Source: Talpa occidentalis
Lineage: Eukaryota > Chordata > Mammalia > Eulipotyphla > Talpidae
Length of the DNA: 64,000 bases
Reading direction: 5' to 3'
Assembly: GCF_014898055.3 (NCBI RefSeq)
Contig: NW_023601543.1
Span: 64,741,782-64,805,781, forward strand
Below the pieces are notes generated by a model, which was not told the origin of the DNA, searched no databases, and saw only the letters and a program-made list of their open reading frames with translations. The translations under genes were made by a program, and so were the position numbers. Shown here one piece after another: positions 45,296-56,719 of the stretch (the first letter of the stretch is position 1; every line of letters starts with the position of its first letter).

Positions 45296-46535
45296 TTAAG
45301 CTGTCAAAGTGTTGGATCTTCTTCGGTTCCCTAAGATTCTGTGTGGGCTGAGGCTGGGGCATTTATGCCAGGGGAGAGCCGCTGACCACACATCTGGCGA
45401 GAAACCAGGCAGTAGGGAGCTGCCCTGGCCTCCGTGCACACCGCATCCACACTGGCCACAGCCCAGCCAGCTGGGGACCAAGGCAGAAAGCGCTCTCAGC
45501 AGAAGCCAAACTGATAGACTTTATGTCCTAGCGCTGGGACGCGCCCCTGGCAGGAAGGAGAGCTGGGCCTCCTCCTCCCCTCACCCCTAGGCGTGAGCCT
45601 CCTTCTCTGGACCTGATGTCTCAATCCTTCTGACCCCCTCTTTGCTCACTGAGCGGCTGCCTCCACCGCCACCATCAGGCTGATGAACCACCCGTGTTGG
45701 GCTGGGAGAACTGCCAGGAAGAATCCGCGCAGCAGTGAGCTCCAATAATGCTAAACAATGGATTAATTACACTCCTCGCCTGTTTAGCTGGAGCTCCCGG
45801 GGTCGCCTGCACGTGTGGTCACAGCCGACAACAACAGGTGCAAGACGCCGGTGAACGCATCCACTGGCCCTCGCAGGCCTCTGCTCCCCTCCCGTCCCCA
45901 CTCCCACCTCCCAAGCTCCATTCAAGTCCTCAAGCCTCCTCTCCACACCCCAGAGACATGAAAGGCTCTGCATCCTCTCTTCCTTCCTTCCTTTTTAAGG
46001 GGTTTCATGCTGGGAGTGCTGCTTGTTTTCACAACCAGCTTAGAGCGAGAGATGGAGAGCTGTGGGGGTTGACCAAGGGGGGACTAGTGAGGTGAGACGG
46101 CTTTCCAGGGGGGCATCTGGCATGAGGTGATGGCTCCGGCTGGCACTGCTCTGAGCCCACCTGGCTAGGCAGGGAAGAGGCGACAGCTGCTTTATGCTCT
46201 TAGGAGTGCCAGCTTTCCCGAAAGGAGGTCAGCCTTGGAGACCAAACTGCTAATTAGGTCGCATTCTGCTTCCTGCTGCCACTTTAATTTCCACCCCAGA
46301 AAACCTTCAGCTGTGAGTCCAAGACCATCAGCCCCTTTCACCCAAATGCAAATGTCTCCAAGGCCTTTCTGGCTGGCCGGCCTTCCCCTGGCATGAACAG
46401 CAGCAGCAGAGTTCTGCGAAGAATAGTTGCTTCCAAGGGAGAGGGCCAACTCAGACAAGGCTGGCTTAGAAAATTCGAGTCTGTCTGAGTTAGCTGCTGC
46501 TTTTAAGAAGACAGGCAGCCCAGTCAAGTTTAGAA
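45296..46535. other. Unique stretch; candidate regulatory DNA 45660-46500
   Basis: No repeats seen. It contains 'AACAATGGATTAATTACACT' (SOX-like ACAATGG next to TAATTA) and 'CTGCTAATTAGGTCGCATTC' (CTAATTAG), motif types common in developmental enhancers. The open frames (about 115 and 111 codons) have no domain. Function is only a guess. Confidence 0.35.
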
Positions 46536-46539
46536 AAGC

Positions 46540-46735
46540 TGCATGTTATGAATGAGCACTGAACCACGAAGAGTCAGGGACCTTCGGCCTATTTTTGATG
46601 TTGACGCTAACAAGCTGGGTGATCTTGGGCTAGTCATTTCTGCGCTCTGCGCCTGTTTCTTCATCTGTAAAATGAGTGGATTCAATCGCCCCTTCTGCCT
46701 CTGAGTCTTTGTGATTCTGATAATAATTTAGATGT
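46540..46735 (+). repeat. MIR-like SINE
   Basis: 'GCTGGGTGATCTTGGGCTAG', 'TTCTTCATCTGTAAAATGAG' and 'CTCTGAGTCTTTGTGATTCT' follow a MIR/MIR3-type order. Confidence 0.75.
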
Positions 46736-47370
46736 TATTTCGTATTAGCAGAGCTCATTTTCATCTGTGTGTGCCGTGTGGATTTCGTCTTCTTTCTCCC
46801 TAGACTGAAGCCCCCGGTTCAGGTTACCATCGCCAGTCCTGGTTTGCCAAGTGGGAGAGCTGAAACAGCTTATCTGCAGCTGTAGGCCTCTCTGAGGGCC
46901 AGATGCAGCCCCAGGGCCTTGGCAGTTTTCAAGGCATTGCTAGCAGAAGACACAACAGGGAAGTCCCCAGGAATTCTGCTTCCTCTCCCTTCTGCCTCCT
47001 CACATGCTCTTCTTGTGTCTGACCCCCGTCTTGTCTCAACCTCAGCTCCCCTTCCATGACCTTTATGCAAACCTTATCCAAAAAGAAGTCATTCACTTCT
47101 TGGTATCCACTGAAAAGCCTTGGTTGCTTTTCCTGGGTTGATTGGCAATTTTAGTCTTAAGTGGTGTGGCTGTGATGTGCTGATCTCTCCCTGCCCCCAA
47201 GGGTGAGGACTGTTAACTGTTGAGTCCCCCTCTGGGGACTTCTCCAGGTCCCACACCTTGGGGGACGCTTCAGGCTGAGGGCAGTGCGAAGGCCCAGCCC
47301 CTTGGCTTGGGTTTGGGGTAATTCTGCGTGGCTCTCCCAGCTCTGGAGGACAGTGGCTGCAGTGTCACCT
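46736..47370. other. No feature recognised
   Basis: No gene or named repeat. Confidence 0.3.
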
Positions 47371-47379
47371 GCATCGCAG

Positions 47380-47516
47380 CATGACAGCTTCCCCTCCCCA
47401 CCTCCTGCTTCCCGGCCTCCCTAATAGGTGTCGCTCCCAGGATGCTCTTGATAAACTTCCTGCACACCAGTCTCTGACTCAAAGTGTCTTTCCCAGGAAA
47501 CCCCACCTAAGACACC
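47380..47516 (+). repeat. Old repeat end, unnamed family
   Basis: 'GATAAACTTCCTGCACACCA' (with GATAAA), 'GACTCAAAGTGTCTTTCCCA' and 'GGAAACCCCACCTAAGACA' parallel segments near 23225-23290 and 250-310. It looks like the 3' end of an old LTR or DNA element. Confidence 0.4.
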
Positions 47517-48180
47517 TCATTTCTTTGGGGGCAACAAAGGTAGCGTTCTTGGGTAAAGGGGTTGTGACTCAATTGAGGGAGGGAGCATTTGGGGAGCCGT
47601 TTCTTTCCTGAATTCCCATCCTTTTGGTCATGCCCTTCAGATAAGGTGAAAGGGCCTTCCTTTAGGTCCAGTTTCACGGCTGCCCCTCCTGGCCCAGTAC
47701 TATCAAGGGGGCTGAGGGCCCAGCATTTGAATTCCTTTCCTCACAGGACACACAGGTTTGCGAGAGTGACAGATGTAGCAACACCCAGCGAGACTCCGTG
47801 CAGCACAAGCTCTTAAGCCCTGGACCCAATCCAGGGGCGTCTGCCCGTCTCCTCTGACTCTGCTTCCTCCTTGCCAGCTGTTTCACAGAGGCACTTGCAT
47901 CACGCTTTGCCCCAGGAACATTGCATCACGCCCTGCTGTTACCTAACTCGTGGCGCCAGCCCCCCTGACAGGAGCTTGTGGAATCTCTCCCACGAATGAG
48001 GCCCAGGGAATGCAGCCTAGCCTCCTGGAATCAGGATGGCGCTCTGCAGTCATTCATCACCACCGCTCCTGGCTTCCTTCCCGTAGCAAAACGGTATACA
48101 CCTGGGATCTCCCTGGAGCACGCGTGTGTGGTCCTCAGTCTGTGCCAGCCTCCCTCCACCCGCCGAGACCCAAGAGGTGA
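47517..48180. other. No feature recognised
   Basis: Contains a short duplicated phrase TTGCATCACGC(T/C) (about 47896 and 47922). No gene. Confidence 0.3.
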
Positions 48181-48189
48181 GTAAAATCT

Positions 48190-48500
48190 GGTCCCTGCCC
48201 TCTAAGAGCTGCCAAAGTCAGACATGCGAAGACGTAATTACACACCAGCGCGGCCCGCGCCACCGTGGGCCTGTGTGGCCTGCCGGCTGCGGGACGCGGC
48301 AGAGTAAGGCGGCTCCAGACTCCATCGACAAGGGCTTGGAATGAAGAGCCATTTTCTCACTTGGCTCATCGGCTGAAGAAGACGGAGCCAAATAGGACCA
48401 TTTCTCATCAGTGCACGCTCATTTACAATATGCTCCGTGACGGGAGCTGATTTATAGCCCACCGACCCGCAAGGGTCATCTGCCCGGATGAAGTGTGCAC
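48190..48500. other. Candidate conserved non-coding element
   Basis: Free of recognised repeats, CpG-rich, with 'AGACGTAATTACACACC', 'CATTTACAATATGC' and 'GAGCTGATTTATAGCCC'. The clustering of AT-rich homeobox-like cores in GC-rich unique sequence is typical of vertebrate enhancers. No coding frame is convincing. Confidence 0.3.
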
Positions 48501-50705
48501 GCAGGTGTGTCTGGAATCGGGCCTCCCGCCCTCCCTTGGCAGAGACCAGGGAGAGTGGAGAGAAAGCCCCCTCAAGGGAAGGAAGAGCTGCTAGTCCCAC
48601 ACCGAGGGTCTCTGTGTGCCCACCTGGCTCTCAGCCCCAGGCCACCCCCAGACCTACTTTAAAGGTCTGCTGGCAAATAGCTTCTCTGACTGTTCACTCC
48701 ATATCCCCGTGGACCCGATGCTGCTGAGTTGCAGGGCTGCCGTGGCGAATCAGACAGACCCACCCACCGTTTCCGCCTGGTGTGGGACACGGGCCCATAA
48801 ACGGGCAGCGTCGTAGACTGGCAGCAACGCAGGGCACCCAGGGGAGAAACCTTGTAAGCAGAGACTCTCAGGGTGTGGCACTCAGAAAATGCAGCATGCC
48901 TGCTCCGCCCCACTCCAACGTGATGCAACATTACTGGGTCAAATTGTGATGCAAGTTACCGAGAGAAGACGTAGCACCGTGGCCGCCATCAGACCTGGAT
49001 GCAAAAGAGGAGCTCAGAGCTAAAAGAATGAGCAGGGGAACATGGCAAGGTCATGGATTTGGAGAGATTTCATAGGTGGACTCTACAGACTCAGAGTGAC
49101 TGGACAGGGGGCGGGAGGAGGAGAGGGCAGGTAATGCCAGTGTGCAGGTGTCAAACGAGGGACTAGAGATGGTGGAGTCACTGGCTATCGTCAGGGACAA
49201 AGGCAGGGAGCAGCTTTCCGGGGCAGGGCATGAGCACATTTTCAACATGCTGCACTCAGAGAACTGTGGGAGTCCAGGTGGCTAAAGGTTCTGGAACTTA
49301 GGAGAGAGATTTGGACTGGAAGTAGAGATTGGGACACATGAAATGTAGGTAGCTAGTGGTTGAAATCCTAGGGATGGATGAGACCAACTGAGAGAAGAAA
49401 GAGGGTCTGAGACAGAATACTGAGCATCAGCCCTTAAGAAATGATCAGAGGAGGCAGAATTTGTTAGTAGCCAGAGAGGCTGGAAGTGGATTAGAGGCAC
49501 TGATGCCAAGAGGAATGTCATTTTCAAAATGGAGGCTGTTCCTCAGTGCTGAGAAGTCAGGTAAGTGGAGAAATGGAGGACGACTGTGACAGGAGCAGTG
49601 CCAATGGCCTGTGGTCACCCTCAAAGGTAAAGGGAGAAAGTCTTGAAGAGAAATAGGGAGATTTCAAGGCCACCAAGTCAGTCACAGAAACCCTGGTCAG
49701 AGCACAGAGGGCGATGACCCAGCCCACAACAACACACCTTTGAAGCTTTAGAGCTGGGCAGGAGTTCTCCCTGACAATGACCGCAACTCCAGCTCGAGAT
49801 GACATGGACCTCAAGCTTCCCCAGGTGTTCTTCGGCATCTTGGGACCCAGGTGTGCGCGAGCGTCCTGTGATTCCTCCAAGGAAGTGGAACTAATGGATC
49901 AGCCAACTGCAATTCGTGCAGCTGCCTGCCATGGAAGCTAAGGGAACGCAGGGCCTGCCGCACCCAGGCAGAGGAGGCTCTCGGGCAACTGGAGGATGAC
50001 GGGAAGCAAGTATGCTGCACCAAAAAAATTGCCTGGCTGGCCTTCAAATTCCCATCTTGAAGGCTTTGTTTTAAAGAGGCAACACTTGTGCTTTTTGTGT
50101 TTGTTTTGGAGGGGGAGGGGCTTACTCTAGGAAAATAAAGACTCACCCCTTCAAGGCTTGAGGTCAACCTAGAAGGAGCATCTTTAGAATAGGTTGTGGG
50201 TAGAGGAGAGATCCCCCCCACTCACCTTAAGCTCCTTCTTCCCCTCAGTGTTGCCTGGCCTCCACAGCCACCATTACTTCAGCAGGTAATCTTAGCAGAT
50301 AGTCTCCCTTTAAATTTCTGGTTGTGCTGTGGACAAAAGGAAAGGCCCTTTTAACCATGCAGACAGCCCAGAAGCTTATGAATTCTAAAAATGGAATCTC
50401 CTAAATTTCTCAGTGCAAACAAAGCAAAATGAATACACACATGTTTAGAGCAACCCATGTACGCCAAGTGAAGGATTCTAATTCTCCTCTACATGATTCC
50501 TCATTGAGCAATTAGGTCCCTTTCCAATTGTCCCAATACCCACAAACAATACACCCTTTTGGGAGCCCTAGGCTCTCCCCCTGCCTTCATTCCTTTCTTT
50601 TCTCTTCTCAGGCAGTTTTCTTGTCACAATGATCTGGAGGACACACAAGCATAACGATCCCTTTCTGAGGAACACAACAGCCTTCTTCAGGTGCCCGTCA
50701 GCAAA
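48501..50705. other. No feature recognised
   Basis: About 2.2 kb with short overlapping frames (up to 136 codons, minus) lacking any domain. 49020-49560 is purine-biased on plus. No repeat named. Confidence 0.3.
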
Positions 50706-50715
50706 TACATTAGGC

Positions 50716-50899
50716 CAGTGGTTCTTACACTGGAGTGCACATCAGAATCACCTGGAAGGCTTGTTAAAACAGAGTGCTGGGCCCATTTCCTGTTTCTGAT
50801 TTAGTAGATCAGAGGTGGGACCAAAGAATTTTTATTTCCAAGAAGTTCTCAGATGGTGCTGATGCCTCTGGTCCCTAGGCCACACTTTGAGAACTTCTG
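50716..50899 (+). mobile_element. MER5A-like hAT-Charlie element
   Basis: Terminal inverted repeats CAGTGGTTCT at the left and AGAACTTCTG at the right. Internal phrases 'CATCAGAATCACCTGGAAGG', 'TTCTGATTTAGTAGATCAGA' and 'GGTGCTGATGCCTCTGGTCC' match MER5A order. Nonautonomous, old. Confidence 0.85.
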
Positions 50900-50921
50900 G
50901 CTTAGGATTAGGTTGATAACT

Positions 50922-51131
50922 ACAGTCATGTGTCACTCACTGATGGGGAAACATCCTGAGAAATGCATTCTTAGGTGATTTCATCATTGTATGAATGTCA
51001 GAGTGAACTTACACAAACCTAAATGATACAGCCCACTACTCACCTAAGCTGTATGGTCTAGCCCACTAGGGCTTCCATTGCACATGCCATCCATCTTTGA
51101 CCGGGACATAGCTAAGCATTGCATGACTATG
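50922..51131. mobile_element. Old MITE-like DNA transposon
   Basis: Left end ACAGTCATGTGTCAC, and the right end read in reverse is CATAGTCATGCAATGC: inverted ends of about 15 bp with mismatches. The left part also holds 'GAAATGCATTCTTAGGTGAT' and the middle 'CTTACACAAACCTAAATGAT', phrases that I recall from a widespread mammalian hAT-type MITE. Family name uncertain. Confidence 0.6.
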
Positions 51132-51369
51132 TTTATTATAGTAGCCACATAGCCTTTCTCCTGTGTCCATGGCAGCAAGACCTAACCAGTCAACACTCAC
51201 TTTTCCAACTAACCTTGATCATGGCCTTGGAACCCTTATTTTCTTAAGGCAATATTCCAGGTAGTCATTAAATATGGTTGAGGGTCAGGTCAAGATGCTG
51301 CTGCTGCTAATTTCTAATATGCAAAAAAAAAAAAAAAAAGCTAGCACCATTACCTCGTTGCTCGGGACA

Positions 51370-52109
51370 AAAGCCTTGACATCATCTTTGATTCTGCTCT
51401 TCCCACTTCATTCTTACTTCATCAGCAAATGCTGTCAGCTCTAACTTTAGCTCTTTTCCAGAATTGGATCACTTCTTACCGTGCCTGCTCCTCCCACTCT
51501 GATCTGTGTCACCACCACCTCCTTGCCTGTACCCCTAGAGAGCATCCTACTAAGTCTCCCTGCTCCGTTCTTGCCAACCATACAACCCACTTTGCACGCA
51601 GCACAAGGACCATTTAAATAAGTGTTCTCTCTGTGTTCACATTTCCAATGGTTTCTAACATATTTAGAATAAAGTTGAATCAAAAGTCTTTAGAATGGCC
51701 GATGAGATGCAGATGATCTGCCCTTTGCCTGCCTACGGCCACTGATCTCATCTTGCCATTCCCCATGCCTGGAACGTTTCCACCTCCCCCCCCAACACCC
51801 CCCCCCATTAGAATGATTCTCATTGCTCAATTTATTTAGGTGTTTACTCATACCCCCCCCCCAGGGTGGTCCTCCCAAGCACCTCGCTCAGTTCGTCCCC
51901 TAGGCCCCACCCTCCTCGGTTTACCTTCGTAGAAATTATTATCTGACATTACAGTATACATTTGTATACTTTTCCTCTCCCTCACTGAACACAAGCTCCA
52001 CGAGAGCAAGGATTTTTATAAAAATCTTTTCCACTTCCATATCCCTGGTGCCTAGAACAATGCCTGGCCCCAAAGACACACTCAGTACATATTGAGTGAA
52101 TGAATTGAT
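51370..52109 (+). repeat. L2 LINE 3' fragment, long
   Basis: Runs through 'GACATCATCTTTGATTCTGC', 'ACCTCCTTGCCTGTACCCCT', 'ATGGTTTCTAACATATTTAG', 'ATTCCCCATGCCTGGAACGT' and 'GTGCCTAGAACAATGCCTGG' to GAATGAATTGATTGAT, the L2 3' end. Several C9-type runs (51785-51860) interrupt it. A SINE is inserted at its very end. Confidence 0.8.
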
Positions 52110-52125
52110 TGATATGTTTATTCTT

Positions 52126-52382
52126 TTTTTTAAAAAAAAAATTATACAAGCACTGGGCACAGTCAGAAGCGCGGGAGGGTGAGAGAATTCACCAGAGCCA
52201 GAGCGGGGAGCAGAGCAGGCAGAAGGACTGAAGGACACTGCTGAGGGGAGCAGCGGGCGGCAGGAGAGGTCTGCGCGCCACGTGGGACCCTCGCCCGGCG
52301 GCCGGGGATCGAACCGGTGCTGCAGAGGCTGTGGGCAGCTTTGCAACCCAGTGCGCAACCGCTGCACCACCGGGGGAGGCCC
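52126..52382 (-). mobile_element. tRNA-derived SINE, subfamily A
   Basis: Reverse copy, exact 16-bp duplication TGATATGTTTATTCTT (52110-52125 and 52383-52398). CpG-rich head ('CGGCGGCCGGGGATCGAACC'), consistent with a young insertion. The tail AT block is shortened ('TTTAAAAAAAAAATTATACA'). Confidence 0.94.
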
Positions 52383-52398
52383 TGATATGTTTATTCTT

Positions 52399-52580
52399 AC
52401 ATGTTAAGAACTTTTTGAGGATCATTTCATTTAATTCTCATAATGACTGCAGCTAGATAATGTTATCATTGCCAATCCCATTTTACAAGTGAGAAAACAA
52501 TCTTGCAGGCTTCAGCACTTGCCCCAGGCCTTACATGTAGGAAGCAGTAGAGCCGAGATGAGAACTGAAGCCTCTTTGAC
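52399..52580 (-). repeat. MIR SINE
   Basis: 'ATTTCATTTAATTCTCATAA', 'CCATTTTACAAGTGAGAAAA' and 'GAAGCAGTAGAGCCGAGATG' follow reversed MIR. It directly abuts the SINE's right target duplication. Confidence 0.78.
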
Positions 52581-53980
52581 CTGTGTACCTGGGCCCTTTC
52601 CCTGGGTCCTACCTAAAGCAAGACCAAAGCTCATTTCCTGCAAGCACATTAACAAGCTCACCTTTTAGCACAGATTATTTTCCTATTATCATCTGACAGA
52701 GAACAAGACTCTCTAGAGCAACCAATGCCAATAGAGGAATTTTAAGGAGACTCCAGAGTTCTGCTGGGGTGAGGAGTCAGTCCCTTTTCCTGAGGGAAGG
52801 GCCAAGTAGAGCATGGAACAGGACTGTGTGTCCAGGAATGGGGTCGACACATCGACGGGACTGGAAAGGCCCCCAGTTGGAAGACAGGCTGGGTTAGAGA
52901 CTGTCACAGGTTTACTCCAAGTCAGCCCAGGTCATGTAAGAGGAAACAATGGAACACTTCACATGGGGTCCAGCCATGATGGAGAAGTTGGAGGTTATTG
53001 TTATTCCTACTAATTGATTTCTACTAATTGATCACGTACTCTGTAGCTGGCACTGTGCTGTGAAAACACATGCCCCACAGTGTCCTGCTTTTCATCTTCA
53101 GCCAAGTCAAGCTGGACTTTTGCAGCCCCTTAGTCCAAAAACCTTTAGACTATTTCACAGGTGTCTCCAAAGTCGGCATCATATTCTATCATCATCCCCT
53201 CTTCAGAGCTGGGGACTATTTGTTATAGCAGCCAAAGTGACTATTGCATTAGCTGATTCCACATACTCTTCCAGGATCTGTCTGATGTGTCTCTTTCCCA
53301 TCACCATTCTTGAGATGCTCTTACTTTCTACACTACAATCAATCAACAGCATAATAGCCTCCAGGTGGCCAAATCCATTGGCTATATTTCTCACCTCTCT
53401 TCTTTAGTCCCTATTCAGTATTTGAGGCTCTTGCCTCAAATTTCCATTTTGTGTGTTTTGGTCATGTTACTCTCCCATACTTTTCTCCTGCTTCTTGCAT
53501 GACCTTCTCATAGTCTCCTTTCTAGATGTCTACTCTAGCCATTTACTTGTGTCCTAAAATTTGAGGCTTCCCTGTCCTTCCATTCTAGACCCTCTGCTAC
53601 CAGATGATAACTATCAATCCACAGTTTCAACCACAAGTATACCAAGGTTCTCCAAATATTTTTGTTCATGCTAATATTTTATAAATTGAGCACATGTGTG
53701 TATAGTTATTTATTTACAGATGACATACATACATTACTGTACTTGTACTTATTTATTTTGCATTTTTAAAACCTACATATCATAGAAATGTGAAAGCTAC
53801 ATAAAAAGAAATCTAGATAGATGCAGCAATCTTTACTCCCTTCTTCCAATGGACTGTTACTCCCATGGCAGAGATAGTCCACCAACAATTCATGTTTCTT
53901 CTTCCATAGTTGCAGTATAGCTTGAGGAGCTGCCTTGCCTGTCAGTAGAAAAGACCACCATTCAAACACATTGAAAACAA
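52581..53980. other. No feature recognised
   Basis: 53200-53600 might be an old LINE remnant, but I cannot place it. No coding evidence in the 115-codon frame at 53060. Confidence 0.3.
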
Positions 53981-53984
53981 AATT

Positions 53985-54262
53985 GGGGGCCTCCCTGGTG
54001 GCGTAAAGTGTTAAGTCTCAATACTATGAAGATATCGGCAGCCACTGCCACACGAGTTCAATCCCCGGCCTGGGAGATACCCATTTGGCACAGCCGACCT
54101 CTCCTGTCTCACCCGCTGCTCCCCTCAGCAGTGTATTGCAGTCAATCTACCTGTTCTGCTCCCCACTCTGTCTCTGGTGAATCCTCTTACACACACACCC
54201 CAACCACACCTCTGGCCTAAACTCCAACTCTTGTATGCATAAATAAATAAAATAAATCTTTT
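53985..54262 (+). mobile_element. tRNA-derived SINE, subfamily B
   Basis: 'GGGCCTCCCTGGTGGCGTAA' head (A box altered), B box 'AGTTCAATCCCCGGCC', and an ACACACACACCCCAACC insertion in the body at about 54191. Imperfect flanks AAACAAAATTG and AAATTAAATTG. Confidence 0.9.
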
Positions 54263-54286
54263 AAAAAATTAAATTGAACATATGTA

Positions 54287-54289
<3 letters not shown>

Positions 54290-54325
<36 letters not shown>
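54290..54325. repeat. (TG)n microsatellite, about 18 units
   Basis: Uninterrupted TG run, 25 bp after the SINE tail. Confidence 0.97.
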
Positions 54326-54327
<2 letters not shown>

Positions 54328-54399
54328 ACAACTGCGTACCAGAGCCTAGATATCACAGAGAGATGCCAAATTCAAATACAGCCTATACAAAACTAAAAT

Positions 54400-55810
54400 C
54401 ATCATCCTCCCCCCAAAATCCTGCCCTTCAGGACAGTAACAGATAATGCTGGAGAATAATACATCAGAAAGCAAAATGCTCAAAGTCTATGTGGATATGT
54501 GAAAGGACAAAATAATCAGCTTAGAGAGGCCCCCACTGGCCCAATGTGGGCTAATGAGAACCTCACAAACAATGATGAAGTAATGTGTGTTTTTAAAGGA
54601 TTCCAGTAGTTCATAGTAATACTTCTTAAAATGGTGAGGGGATGGAGAATTGGAGAGGGAAAGCTCTTCTTTATAGATGAATGTCAGCCAGTAAATGTAA
54701 AAGGAATGATAGATTTAGGAAATCAATATTTCGTAACCAACAACGGAGTAATTGATTCAGGCAAGGATCATTAATGGATGATAATAGGTGAAATATTGTT
54801 CAGAACAAGATATTTATACCCTCACCTAGTATCACCCCCCAATTACTGATTAATTACAAGGGGGGGGTAAGATGTCTTTTTTGTGGAGAGAGCAAACTTG
54901 GTATCATTAATAATGGGACAAACAGCTAGGGAGTGCTCCTGGGTGACACGACAGGAAGGCTGTTCCATCACCTACGGAGAATTCTCGCCCATGTAGTACA
55001 ACCTGAATTGGGTGACGAGGAAATAACCAGCCATACTCAAACTGTGGCTCATTCTTCAGACCTTCACACTCTGGAAAGGTCATGTTATAAAACTCAGAAA
55101 AAGGCCCAGGAGACTATTTTAAAGCAAGGGTGCCTGAAGAGATGTGGCTACCAAATGCGATTCATGATCCTGATCGTGATTTCTAGAGTTTTTAAAACGC
55201 TAGTAAGCACATATTTGGGAGCAGCTGGGGAAATTAAATGTGGACTACATATTAAATAATATTATGCATGCTCAAATTCTTGAGTATTGTGGTTTTGTAG
55301 GAGAATGTCCTTGCTCTTAGGAGATAAATGCTGATGTATGTAGACATGAAGTCTGCAGCTTACAAATGGCCTGGTAAAAAAATATTTCTCTTTGTGAACA
55401 CATACACTGAAAGTGAGAGAGGGCCTCCCCTGGTGGTGCAGGCGGTTGAGCGCAGCACTGTGAAGCTGTCCGCAGCCTCTGCAGTGCCAGTTCTATCCCC
55501 GCTGGCCGGCCAGCAGACCTCTCCTGTCTTGCCCGCTGCTCCCCTCAGCAGTGTATTTCGTCAGTCTGCCTGTTCTGTTCCCCACTCTGTCTCTGGTGAA
55601 TCCTCTCACCCTCCCGCGAATCTGGCCTATACCCCGGTTCTTGTATAAGTAAATAAACTAAATATTTAAAAAATAAGAAAAGAAAGTGAGAGAGACAGAG
55701 ACACAGAGAGTGCAGATGTAGCAAAATGTTAGCAACTGGTATATCTAGATGAAGCATGGAGGGTTATTAATGCACTATTCTTTCAGCTCTTCTGCAAGTT
55801 AAAAAATTTC
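54400..55810 (+). repeat. Old interspersed repeat (unnamed), interrupted by a SINE
   Basis: The 3' part shows 'TAGGAGAATGTCCTTGCTCT', 'TAGGAGATAAATGCTGATGT', 'AAATGTTAGCAACTGGTATA', 'TGCACTATTCTTTCAGCTCT' and 'AAAAAATTTCAAAATGC', a 3' end common to a widespread old mammalian element whose name I cannot fix. The 108-codon frame at 54933 lies in it. The SINE at 55422 splits it. Confidence 0.5.
55422..55681 (+). mobile_element. tRNA-derived SINE, subfamily B, linker deletion
   Basis: Exact duplication GAAAGTGAGAGAG (55409-55421 and 55682-55694). The linker between head and body is shortened: after the B box it passes straight from 'CGCTGGCCGGCCAGCAGACC' to the body, lacking about 20 bp present in other B copies. 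Confidence 0.93.
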
Positions 55811-56125
55811 AAAATGCAATATGCGGAAACAAGCAAACAGATTTTGCCCCTGCTCCTGCTGAAACAAAGAGTGTCAGGGACCAGATTAGAAAAAGCTTTA
55901 TTTGATTAACCCAGGAGTTTGAACTTTCTCATGAAAGCTAAGGGAGATAATGGAAAGAACTTAACCAGAAAAGCAACACAATCCGATGAAATGTAGGGGA
56001 TGAAAAAGAGTTTTGATCTTCTGGCTTCTGTGTGCTCATCCACCGTGCCAGCTGAGCATATTCTTGATAGTCTACTTCCAGTGTCTTCTCACTCAGTCTG
56101 AACCCAGGATTCTGAGTCCTATGAC
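55811..56125. other. No feature recognised
   Basis: No gene or named repeat. Confidence 0.3.
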
Positions 56126-56129
56126 AAGT

Positions 56130-56719
56130 GACCTAGTTCAGAACCCCATCCTCGTCCCCTGGGTGACTGGTCTCCCTGCCTCTACCAAAGGCTCTCGCAA
56201 GTTAGTCTTCAGTTGAGGCTGTGGTGACATTTCTAACACAAGCCTGACCAAAGCATTCCCTGGTTCAAATTTCCCAGTGACTCCTCTGGGAAACTGGTCA
56301 GCCTCTCTGGCGAATTGCCGTGTACCTGGTCTGGTGACTGCTGCCAACTCCACTACTTGCCCTCTTGCCATGTTCCTACACCTGCCCTATGTCTCAGCTC
56401 ACCTGAGAGCTGCGCCTCAGACTTACCTGCTTTTGCACACCTCCAGAGTGCCACACAATGCTTCCCTGTCCAAGGAGAATGCATCTTCCCCCTTCTCTCT
56501 GCCTCTACCCACCCGTCCATCAGAACTTAAACTTCTCTTCCAGAAGTCTTCTATGACCATGCAGAGTCTCAGCAACTTGCCCCTCCTTGCTTCCCTGGCA
56601 CCCACTTAATGAGTTCATCACGATCCATTAGACACTATGGTCCCCCAAGGCAAGGGCCGTGGTTTATCTGCCCAGCAGATTGGGGTGCTGAATAAATGCT
56701 TACTGAATGAATGAATGCA
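56130..56719 (+). repeat. L2 LINE 3' fragment
   Basis: 'CATTCCCTGGTTCAAATTTC', 'CTTTTGCACACCTCCAGAGT', 'CTTCCAGAAGTCTTCTATGA' and 'GGCAAGGGCCGTGGTTTATC', ending in GAATAAATGCTTACTGAATG with GAATGAATGC, the L2 3' terminus. Confidence 0.8.

Noticed and set aside
51939..52370. 143-codon minus frame
   Set aside because: Mostly reverse SINE sequence joined to L2-derived sequence.
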